A stretch of 60,000 nt of DNA from Liolophura sinensis (taxonomy: Eukaryota > Mollusca > Polyplacophora > Chitonida > Chitonidae), in the NCBI RefSeq assembly GCF_032854445.1, contig NC_088300.1, positions 6,512,001 through 6,572,000 on the forward strand, read 5' to 3'. The notes beneath the pieces are model-generated. The model was given only the letters and a program-made list of their open reading frames with translations, did no database searches and had not been told where the DNA came from. Position 1 is the first letter of the stretch; every line of letters starts with the position of its first letter. A program made the position numbers and the translations under genes. This document shows positions 1-12,000 of this stretch, piece by piece.

Positions 1-7
1 TTTCTAG

Positions 8-95
8 GTGGACCACCTTGTTCTATGGGGATCACGATCGCCACAGCATTGGCTCGCAAGAATCCTTGGATACCACCTTACGAATGCAGGACAAG
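8..95 (+). CDS. TMEM63: TMEM63 exon 1 in window
   Basis: The acceptor tttctag lies at the very edge of the window and the donor is AAG|gtatga. The exon reads [13 protein letters not shown]...RMQDK, the cytosolic segment before the second helix. It ends in phase 0. The true acceptor could lie just outside the window. Confidence 0.8.
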
Positions 96-3000
96 GTATG
101 ATCTGTAATGTACTTATACAGATGTGTCAGGTATATACTCTGTCAGAACAGTTTCATCTGCTCTGAGCCACGGCTCAACTTCATCAAATAACTGTATCCT
201 GAATAAACTATTGAGCAGTTCCACTTGTACATGTGAACACTCAGGCAAGATAAGCCATCACTTACGTGTGTGCATACCTGGATCGGAGGTACCTTATGTG
301 ACGAACACAAGTGGTAAATCTACAACTGTTGTATGGTAATGTACTGGAAAAATAATAAGGCCTTGTGAAACATGTTCCTTTTAGAAATCACTGTATCACT
401 TAAAGGTTAAATTGATTGTTGGATTGAATAATTGATAATGAACATATTAAAAAGTAGAAAAACTGAATTTGTTAGTTGATACCTCCTCAAGCAGCATGTC
501 AGACAGTGAGTAGGGATGGTTTGCTTATTTTGTCTAGACAATTATTGTATGTATCAGGTGTATAATACAGGTCTCCAAGCTTGACAAGCTTGTTCGTGGA
601 ACCTGCATAATGCTTGCACAAGTAGATGAATAATGTGAATGGAAATGATTATGCAAGGGTTTGTTCTCCTGATTCCACCTGGTTTCATTTGAAATCAGAT
701 CTAATTTTCACCTGTACTTTTTACGTTTCATTCTTCTCAAAGAGACAAAACACTCATTCATTGTGTGTCAAGTAAGGGATCAAAGCCATCCACCCAATCA
801 AAATCAGTATTTCATAAAACGAATAATATTAATTGTACATGCAGGGTCAAGTCTGACATACTTCCTGTTTTCATTGTGAAGCATGATATAAAACATCAGA
901 CAAATCTAGGTTCCTCCACTCGGGCACAGGGAACTGGTTTTGTATAACCTCTTTGTAAAGTATACGATGCTTCCCTGAAAAGAAGAAACCGTAACATTCA
1001 GGAAAAATTCAGGAAAATTAAAGAAATGATTTCATTCTAGTTGATAGTTTATTTGGACAGTGCTTTGTTTCCATGGTTAAAACCAGTGTACAAGCTGATG
1101 CATTACCTGCTAGCAGCTGTTCATGTATCTGTTTTAAACGGTACATTCTGTGATCACTCTATGCAAGGCTAATTGTTGTCATGTATTCTGTCTCTTTCTC
1201 AGGGTATCTTGGCATGGATTCCTGCCTTCTTCCGTATCAAGTACGTATCTTCAGTTGGTTGCAAAGAATTGAGCTTTAAACATTTGCATCATTAAAAAAC
1301 AGAGAAAACTTTTGAAGCTTTCTTTCTGAGTAAGAATTATCGATAAACCACCTCTATCCACACATGTATTGAGCAATGTTTATACAATAAAGGGAAGTAA
1401 CTCTGACAGGTACTACAAAACTCATCATCCCAGAATAACATCTCAAAACTGGCACATGTGTCATGCTCTCATCAGTCAGACAATACACATTATCAGGGCT
1501 GTGCTGTATTCACATGTACATAGCTGCTTCCATACACATAGGAAGGGGGCGGGGAGAGAAATCTGGTAATTTAATATAAATCTATATGTAGCACTAACAT
1601 GCGATTATGTCTATTATGTATGTGTCATAGATTGTTACTGAAGACTGTGTACGATGCATGGGCATTGCCTCACATTTTCTAAATGTACCATCTGGGAAAC
1701 TGCCTGGACCCTCTGCATATTAAGTGTACGATGCATCGGCATTGCCTCACATTTTCTAAATGTGCCATCTGGGAAACTGTCTGGACCCTCTGCATATTAA
1801 GTGTACGATGCATGGTCATTGCCTCACATTTTCCAAATGTACCATCTGGGAAACTGCCCGGACACTCTGCATATTAAGTGTACGATGCATGGGCATTGCT
1901 TCACATTTTCTAAATGTACCATATGGGAAACTGCCCGGACACTCTGCATATTAAGTGTACGATGCATGGGCATTGCTTTACATTTTCTAAATGTACCATC
2001 TGGGAAACTGCCCGGACACTCTGCATATTAAGTGTACGATGCATGGGCATTGCTTCACATTTTCTAAATGTACCATCTGGGAAACTGCCGGACACTCTGC
2101 ATATTAAGTGTACGATGCATGGGCATTGCTTCACATTTTCTAAATGTACCATCTGAGAAACTGCCCGGACACTCTGCATATTAAGTGTACGATGCATGGT
2201 CATTGCTTTCACATTTTCTAAATGTACCATCTGGGAAACTACCAAAACACTCTGCATATTAAGTGTACGATGCATGGTCATTGCTTCCACATTTTCTAAA
2301 TGTACCATCTGGGAAACTACCAAAACACTCTGCATATTAAGTGTACAATGCATGGTCATTGCTTCCACATTTTCTAAATATACCATCTGGGAAACTGTCT
2401 GGACCCTCTACATATTAAGTGTATGATGCATGGTCATTGCTTCCACATTTTCCAAATGTACCATCTGGGAAACTGTCTGGACACTCTGCATATTAAGTGT
2501 ACGATGCATGGACATTGCTTCACATTTTCTATATGTACCATCTGGGAAACTGCCCGGTCACTCTGCATATTAAGTGTATATAAAATATGTAAAGCTTTAC
2601 ATCAGATCAACAATGTTTCTACCTTCAATAGATATTAAGATTTAAAAAAAAAATTGATTCCTTATTCATCCAGTTTATATGGAGAAATATTCTGTATTTC
2701 CTTGTGTTTGTTTGCAGAGATGCGGACATCCTGAGAAGTGTGGTCATGATGCTATTCAGTATATCCAGTTTCAGAGATACCTATTGGTGTACCTGGCCGT
2801 GGTGTGCATCATCTCTGTTGCTGTCATTCTGCCTGTCAATATATCAGACAGTAACTGTAAGTAACACAAACTCCCTTAAATCCCAAGAACACAAGGTCCC
2901 GAAAATAACATTGATTATTGAAATTGAGGGCTTTCGTGGCTCAGTTGGTTAGCACGCTAGTGCAGCGTAATGATCCAGGAGCCTCTCACTAATTTGGTCG

Positions 3001-6000
3001 CTGCGAGTTCAAGTCCAGCTCATGTTGGATCCCTCTCTGGCTGTGCGTGGGAAGGTCTTACAGCAACTTGTGGATGGTCGTGGGTTTCCCCACCATAATG
3101 CTGGCTGCCATTATTGTTAAGTACGGCATAAAATGACAATCAAATAAATAAATCAATAAATTATTGAAATTGTAAAGAATTCAGTTAAACCAGGATCAAT
3201 GGCCTGGGAACATATTGCAGAGTAACTATTTTGCACATTCACTGGATCCTCTGGATGCGGAATTTTGAAGAGAGTAGGGAAGTTTTAGTTGATTGGTTGA
3301 AATTTGATAATTTTCAGTCTCCTGATTTCTTTTGTTCACAGCAAGTGGATCTGAATTTGGAGATACAACCATCAGCAATGTCAGACCTGAGTATGTACAT
3401 ACATATATATGTTCATCTCAAAATGTTATGCTTACATTCTCTTTACATAGTCTTGTGTACTGCTTCAGCATTTATATCTTATAAAATGGATTATCAAAGA
3501 TAATCAAAGATGAAATAATATCTCACACTTAACATTTGCCCTCTCTACAGGAATAAGGACTTGAAAGTTTGAGAGATTTTCGACATAGTAGCCATGAAGA
3601 TTTCTTTATTACTGAATTTGGTATTCAAATGATCTAAACTTGGTGTTGTTGTATATCCAAATGACATTTAAACAGACAGTACTTTTACATAGCGTTTGTG
3701 TGTAATGAATAAGATTTATTCATTTCACAAAAATCAAACAGAGCCATTCCTGGCTCATATGACTGTAATATCATTTTGCGCCCAGTAGTATATAACCAGT
3801 GAGATTGTGTGTTCTAGTCCCCCTACTGCTGGCTTCATTGGGACTATAATTCAAGAAGTTTGTCAAGTACTTTCCTTTCAGACTGCACTTGTTATCTCAC
3901 ATGTTTTATTGGTAGAGAAACACACTATTCAAATACCAAAGTAAGCAAATGACTTAATAGAAGTCAACATAGTAAAGTGGTAAAGTGGCACCACACCTCC
4001 TGTATGGCCTCTCCATGTAATGTTGGGACATATGCGCCAGTATTTGTGTACACTGATAAGGTTATTGCAGATCGCCGTTGCTGTGGATCCACGCTGTGTT
4101 TGCTGTGGTCTATTTACTGATTGCTGTCTACTTTATGAGGAGATTCTCCACTAATCTGGAGTACGAGGAAGATGAGCAGGTAAGCCAATTTAGGATTTAG
4201 GTTGACAGCTGGAAAGATAAGGTAAATACCCTAATTCCCCAACCTTTTTGCATATGAAAGAGCTACTTTCAGTGTAATTTAGTCACATTTTTAATTTAAT
4301 TTTGGGTACAAAACTACATTGGGTGGATTGGCCAGTTTCAAAGCTTCAAAAAAATTATAATTTTCAGTCTAAACAGAATAGCCTTCAGAAGATGCTTGAA
4401 TAAACACCTTGCAAACATGTGAAAAGGTTGAAGAATTACAATAGTGCATTTTTAGGGGTAAACAAAAAAAACGCCATGAAATGTCACGTCTAGTGGTGAA
4501 ATGTACATAGTCTAGTACTAAAACCTACATAGTCTAGTACTAAAACCTACATAGTCAAGTAGTAAATCTTGCCTTCCCTGCAAACCTTAACACACCTATC
4601 TGAAATTAATAGACCTCCACAGAACCAGCAAAATGTGCAACTTACATGTTGTCATGGACAAAATTTTCAGTTTTTGACTACTTCTGGCTTTTCAAAGTTT
4701 TTAGGTCAAGAACGTGGAATATGTACCTGGCTTATATCAGTACTATATTGTATAGTCACATGGCAAATGAGAAAGCAAACTTAGTGTAAAACACTTGAAG
4801 TCAAGTAGTTAAGCTAGGAGGGGTTTACTTATAGTGATAATGATATTGTGTGATGTCGAAAATGAAAAACTTCCTGTCATTCTCACCTTGGTGTTCTAGT
4901 TTTATTCTGCAATGTCAGATAGAACTGACTCCCCTAGAATGGTCGGACATGCTCTGCAAACAGTTCTCTATGTGCAGTATTATCTGCCTTAGGTTTTGTC
5001 CAGAAAACAACCTCAGTATTCTTAATTTTCAGGTCTCAAAAACTCTGATGGTGTCAAATATTCCAAAGGACAAGTGCTTCAGAAGTGTTGTTTTACAGCA
5101 TTTCACGTAAGTGCAGATTGATTAGCTCTCTTACGGTGATAAACATGGCTTAAGACCCTGCTTAGTAGATTTGAATGTTTGCTCTTGTATGTACATGTAA
5201 GAACTGTGAGTCCACAACCCATCCTTTTCACAAAATAAGGTGTCAAAACGATAAATGAACAAACAGATGGATTGTTAACTGCACCAAACAGCTGTGTAAG
5301 TGATTGTATCACGGGCTTTTTGTGTGAGGTCAGAGCGATTGTAAATTTAGCCTTGCTTTGTATTTGCAAAATAAATCCCTCTACTGCTGTGATAACTCAG
5401 AAATGCTGAGGATATGGAGACTGTAATGGTTGTATATTTGTGTTGACAGGGAGGCTTATCCTGAGGCTGTGATCATTGATGTACAGTTTGCCTACAACAT
5501 CACTAAACTGGTCTCTCTGGATAGCAGTCGGTGAGTCTGAATCTGTTGTCATGGTAATGTAGTTGTTCTTATGTACACTCACTCATCATGTAGTTAGTGG
5601 ATATACGTGTTGATAAACACACATGTTGTTTGTGTTTTATATCACCAAATGATCTAATCAGCCAGATTGGATCTTGGTTTACTGCAGATAATATTAGAAT
5701 TATTTTGTCCAGTTAGGTTTAAAAGAATTGAGTTAATCTGAATTGATAAAAAAAAACTTAAAACCATTGACTGTAACAATAAATACGGTAGTATTGATGG
5801 TCCTTGTAATTAAATGTAAATATTTTTTTCAGTGTCTCTCATTTTTTAATTTTTTTTAATTCAAGTAAATACATTCTGATCGTAGGCTATAAATGTATGT
5901 GCAGGTCAAAGACTTGTGTGGGATTTTATTGCGCATAAAATTGATGACTACAGCGAGTTTAACCAATGATTTTAAAAAGTGTATCCCAAGATAGTTGTGA

Positions 6001-9000
6001 TTTTGGTAAGTGGACATAGCTGGGGGGCAGTGGGGTCTCAGGTGTGTTTTCACAGGATTGTATGTACCTGTGACAGTACAATACACACACACTAACGCTT
6101 CACTGAACATCCATCTGTTAGATCTAGTAGAATCGTATGGTGTGCCGAGTGACGAATATGTGTTTAGCCTAAAGTAAATAAATACCTTTATGAGTTTTAG
6201 AAAGCTAATTTACAAATATAAATACAACACTTCACTGCTTCACCTTGCAGCAATTAGGTTCAGCTTTACAGGTTTGCCCTTGTTGGTGTAAGAAAATCCA
6301 TTTTCATGCAGTTTGCTTTTATCAGAACTTGTGATGACACCTTTCCAGTGTAGGCCTTGATTATCTAACAGTAGCGTTTGTTATATGGTTGTTATATGGA
6401 AGTCTGGGAGGTGGAGGTGCCAAACTAGAGTATAACCTATTGCTTATTCAGATATAAACGGCTGAGTTATATTGATATCATGGCTATTCCCAGCCTTTCC
6501 CACAGCTCTGGGTATAGCCTTTGAAGTTTCAACACAGTTTAGGAAACCTGTCAATTACAGCAGAGTCCCGATCAAAGCACCTGATGTTTTGTCAATTGTT
6601 TTTAATTCTGATGGGTTATGTGTGTTGCGTAAACCACTGAAATACATGACTACATGGCTTGACTGAACTGGATAAGTAGTACTGTCCAAAGCGGTCTCCC
6701 AAAAATACATACATTTCACTGGGCACGTGGCTGTATGTAAATTAATGGACCTTCATCTGCTAGTCTAGATTTGCCAGGAGATTTCACGTTTCAAGGGGCA
6801 AGTCAATGAAAATAAATGCATCCATTTGGTCAGTATTGAAATTGGTAAGCTGTCAGTTACCTGTGGACATTTACGTGCATGTGACTCTGAGTTCTCAGTC
6901 CGGTTGAACTGAAGGTACCCAATTCGAGAAGGAGAGAAAATAGAATTCTTCTGAAATGGGAGGAGAGTTTCGATTGTAATGAAATAACACAAGCGTGAGA
7001 AGTGGCAAACTCCAGTGATATTTTAAGAGAGCTTGACGACTGATACTTACCAATGAGACCTGTGTCGTTGAAGTACCTTTGTATGCCAATTTCTCATACG
7101 TTATGCTGCCCTCAACTCAGTGCCCAAGTAACTGACAGAGTGAATTTTAAATCATTTTCCACAAGTTATTTCACGGGTCAAAAAGAAAAAATAAATTTTG
7201 ACGACGGACCGACCCAGCCTTGAGAACAATGGCTTGTTTCGCGCAACAAGCAATGTTTTAATGACAGTCTAGATGGACTACTGGGTGTGTAATCACCTCT
7301 TCCTCAGTCCATGCCTGGTTAGTCTACCCTATGTGACGAGGACCAGCAGCCTGACCGTAATCTGAAATTTGTGGCTAAATTCTACGTGATTTATGGTAAT
7401 TCTTATGAGCTAATTTTTGTTCCTGTCTTTTTCAGCCAAAGAGCATCAGAGGCGAGGAAAATGTCAGAGTTAATGTTTAAAAAGTCTGAGGTTCGCCCAG
7501 GGATTCATCCATACACATGTGGTCGTTGCTGTTGCTGTAGCTCATGCTGTGGCTGTAGGGAGGTGAGCCTTCATTTCATTTCTCATTGACCTAGCCTTCA
7601 TGAAATCCGTGTGATTAACCTGTCAATCATTTCCATGCATATTTATGCAGGCAGATGTGTTAAATCCACTTTTACAAAACCCAAAAGGTCACGTTCCTTG
7701 TAACTTTTTGTAAATTATGACTAGGTTATTGTGCCATAAGGTGACATGAATTACAAGGAAAGTAATAAGAAAGTTTTCTGAAAGTGGGCCTTGGCATTTG
7801 AGTTGACTTCTCTCGCCCAAATGATTTGGGACCACTTTACAAAAATGTCCACGCAATATTTATGTTGTAGGCCGATGCCATAGAATACTACACGGAGGAG
7901 GAAAGGCTATTGAAGGAGGCGTGTGAATCAGAGAAGGCGCAAGCATTCCAGGAGCCATTAGGCATAGCCTTCATCAGCTTTGATGCTGACCATATGGCAG
8001 CAAGGTATCGGTCACATCTCTTCATGACTACATTTGCTGTCAGCTTATAGTGTATAATGCTGAAATTGTACCCTTATTATTCTCCAGTTGCCTGATTTTA
8101 GACTTTTTTGTTTAAAATTTGAAAAACAAAAAGCAGCTGATTTCATGAGAACAGGTCATTGGTAATGCAATTTGGAGGTAGGGAGAGGCATTTTCATACT
8201 TTTTTGAGAAATTTCAGACATTTTTCTGACCATCATTTTTTTCCCATGCCTGCTTATTGGAGAAGAATTAGTAACTCAGTGGTACACTTTTTTTTATTAC
8301 TTTAATTTGTCAAATAAAGTAAGTCAGTTTGGAGTTCTTCTTTGTTCTATGTCAGCTGATGAAAAATATAGGAATTTTAAGGAAATTAGCATTGAAATAA
8401 ATATGAAAAAACTTCATTTTACTTCTATCAAAACCTTTATGAAAACTTCACAGAAAGGCCCCTTTTTACATCGCTGGTTAAAGTTAATCTCCCAACAAAC
8501 AGATTAAGCCCAAAGCTTGAATTATGACAAAACATGTTACCTAATAATAATAATAATAATTTTACAAACACGATAACTGTTTGTCCACTAAATATCACAC
8601 TCTGTATTAGTACAGTTATTGGGACAAGCCCGTAAATCTGATACATGTTGATTGTTGCAGGATTAGGGCGGACTTCCGAGCCTCGTGTAAAGGGGCACAT
8701 AACCCTCAGATATCCAGCGTCTACTCTGAGCTCAACGTGGCCAACTGGGCCATGAAGTATGCCCCAGCACCCGAGAATATTTACTGGCAAGTAATGGTAG
8801 TAAACATTGTATCATACTTGAAGTTTGAAGATATAAGTATACATCACATGTAAGTCCTGACAGTGAACAATTTATTTACATATACAGTAGTTCAGTCAGG
8901 GCGAATGAAAAAAAATGCACATATCTACACTTCTAGACAATGACTCTTCATATAATAAGGCCCTATTCCTTTACCTGTGTTTTGTGCATTTGTATAATTT

Positions 9001-12000
9001 ATAGCATATTTAAATCTATGTTGGCTAAACCAGCCATTCATCAGATATTCATGAATTTCATCTTGCATGCGACATTACGGTTCAGGTTGTTGTAACACCT
9101 TCACCAAGGGCTGAAGAGGATAGTTTTATCGTGTGTTGTTGTTGTAAGCAGAACCTGTCTCTGAAGGAGTGGAAGTGGTGGCTGAGGGCCATCATCCTCA
9201 ACATCCTCCTTGTCATCTTGCTCTTCACCACACCCATCATTATCATGTGGTGTTGTTATTGTTGTAGGGAGAACCTGTCTCTGAAGGAGTGGAAGTGGTG
9301 GCTGAGGGCCATCCTCCTCAACATCCTCCTTGTCATCTTGCTCTTCACCACACCCATCATTATCATGTGGTGTTGTTATTGTTGTAGGGAGAACCTGTCT
9401 CTGAAGGAGTGGAAGTGGTGGCTGAGGGCCATCATCCTCAACATCCTCCTTGTCATCTTGCTCTTCTTCTTCACCACGCCTACCATTATCATGAACTCTC
9501 TAGATGAACTCAACTTCCAGAAGAACCTACAGAAATCACATGTATGAGACTGTGCAAGGAATCACTGATTGCAAAAACATATAGAGATTGCCCATGCTGA
9601 AACTATGTGTAGTTTTCAGTCAAACTAGTTTATACAACCCATTTCTATGCATTTAACTTTGTCAACGTAGTTTGTGAAGGAATTCAGAGATCTGTTCATA
9701 AAATACAAAATTACACATTGGAAAATGAAAATGAAGATTTTGACTTCGGTTGAATACCTTTGATACTCTGTACCTTTACTGTTTGTAATGTACAGTTGGA
9801 GGATATTGGCTATGGAAAGGCAGCTCAGTAGAATATAATTGAGCAACGTAAAATTATTAACCATCTTGTTTGTTTAGATTCCAACTGTACATGAAGGGAA
9901 GTCAAAAATTGTAATTGTAATGTTAAGGCCTTATAATTGAACATTTCTATTTGATGTTTTTTATCAGAGTGCTGTGTTGGTTGCCTTCCTTCCCACCATC
10001 TTGTTATGGACATTCTCGGCCCTGCTGCCTAATGTGGTGTATTACTCAGATCAGTTTGTTGGACACTGGACAAAGTATGTCATCTAATTCAGTTGTCTGT
10101 TACTGTGTTTATAGGCTTACATAGAAAGGGCTACAGGGCTTATTAAGCGAGTTCTGTATAGTGTGAGCATATTCATTTCTGAAGCCAATCAGACATGATG
10201 ACATGTCACAATACCTAGTTCTACTGTAACTCAGACAATGATGCGCTATTCTGACTGGTTAATCAGCAGAGGTCGTGGAACATGTCATGACAAAATATCG
10301 TCCAAGGTTATCAGTACTTGAATCTGCCATGTCAAGTATTTGTCTGTGCCATGTCTGTCTGTATGTTTGACTGTGTGTTCATAATACCCTAATTCTTCAA
10401 CCTTTTCAACTGCCTCCGCAACCAATATTTTGACACATTCTGAAAGAACTATGGGGTGGAAAGAAATAATTTGCACACTTTGATGAAGTAATGACAAACG
10501 AATAATTTTTAGTCTCAATTTCATAATAATTGTACGCATTAAATTGTATCCACTGAAAGAAGGCTTTAGTTGAAGATGTGGTATGTGTAATCCCTGTGCT
10601 GACTGATTTAGACAGTGTACTTAGAGTTCCAATGTGCCTGTAATGAGTTTCCTTTGCTCTGTGTTGTCCTCAGAACTGCTGAGCATCATTCCGTGATGAG
10701 AAAGACATTCATATTCCTGCTGCTGATGGTATTGATTCTGCCTTCCCTTGGCCTCACCAGGTAAGTCAGACTGGCACGCTGTCCATTGGTACAGCTAGGG
10801 AAGGGTACGGTATATTCCTGCTGCTGATGGTATTGATTCTGCCTTCCTTTGACCTCACCAGGTAAGTCAGACTGGCACGCTGTCCAGTGGTACAGCTAGG
10901 GAAGGGTACGGTATATTCCTGCTGCTGATGGTATTGATTCTGCCTTCCCTTGGCCTCACCAGGTAAGTCAGACTGGCACGCTGTCCAGTGGTACAGCAGG
11001 GGAAGGGCACGGTATATTCCTGCTGCTGATGGTATTGATTCTGTCTTCCCTTGGCCTCACCAGGTAAGTCAGACTGGGACGCTGTCCATTGGTACAGCTG
11101 GGTTCGGCATGTGATATAAAATTTCACTCCAAAAAGTGTATTTACCCTAATTCTTTCACCTTTTCAATCACCTCTGCAACCAATATTTTGAATCATTCTG
11201 AGAGAAACTGTGGGGTGTAGAAATATAATTTACACATTTTTATGAAACTTGCCTCTCTAATAACACAAACAAATCATTTTTAGCATTATTTTCATAATAG
11301 TTGTATGCATAAATTCAACTGAAAAAGGGCTTCAGTGGTTGAAAATTTTGAATATTTACAGGATAGACGTAAATAATTGTTGCAAAACGTTATTTCAGTG
11401 CTGAAACTTACATTCTCTAGTAGAATATCACCTCACCTTCCAAATAAACGTCAAAACATCCTTCAAAGATCGTCAGATCTTTCAGAATCGGTCAAAATGC
11501 AACAAAATTTTACGTCATTTGGTACACGTAGTTGGGGCTGTATTCTTATGGGTAGAACGCAGTTACTGTCTGGTCACCAAATCTGTATTTGTAGCCAGGA
11601 TTTCACACACCTAGGACAAATGGAGACTGGTGGAATACTACTGAAAGACAACAATGAAAACAAGAACTGTTTTTCTCATAACTTTGCTTGTACTGTCTTT
11701 GAAATCTTGTTTTCTTCATGTTCCTGTTACAGTGCCAAGGCATTGTTTGAGTGGGTGGTGATTGACACCACAGGCAATAGGAAGTACCGTTGGCAGTAAG
11801 TCTCTTCCTCTCATTTCTCACCTGTGTTAGGATTAATTTGGTAGAATATGGACAAACAGGCTGTGCGTTTGCCATCATGCAAGTAGTTAGAAATTTGAGC
11901 AAAACAGTAAGCTTTTAAGAGGGTTATATCAGCATAAAATATTGATGCAGAAAACTGGTTTAAGCCTTGTTACAAATTAGCAGACATGACAAACATACCT

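Noticed and set aside
1910-2386. 158-codon open frame on the minus strand
   Set aside because: It is the translation of the 77-bp tandem array. Every third unit repeats the same words and there are no splice or homology signals.
2938-3020. tRNA gene
   Set aside because: The A and B boxes are those of a SINE head: a body and an A-rich tail follow, and target duplications flank the whole. The same applies to the heads at 24125, 48184, 32242 and 52640.
3551-3575. Extra TMEM63 exon after tctctacag at 3550
   Set aside because: The acceptor looks good but in the phase set by exon 4 the frame meets TGA within about seven codons, and exon 4 joins exon 5 directly with family-matching sequence.
5103-5369. 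88-codon minus-strand frame in TMEM63 intron 6
   Set aside because: No acceptor/donor pattern or known motif; probably chance.
8437-8790. 117-codon minus-strand open frame
   Set aside because: Antisense shadow of TMEM63 exon 10 and its intron.
10867-11127. 86-codon minus-strand open frame with repeated words
   Set aside because: Antisense reading of the 101-bp exon 13 array.
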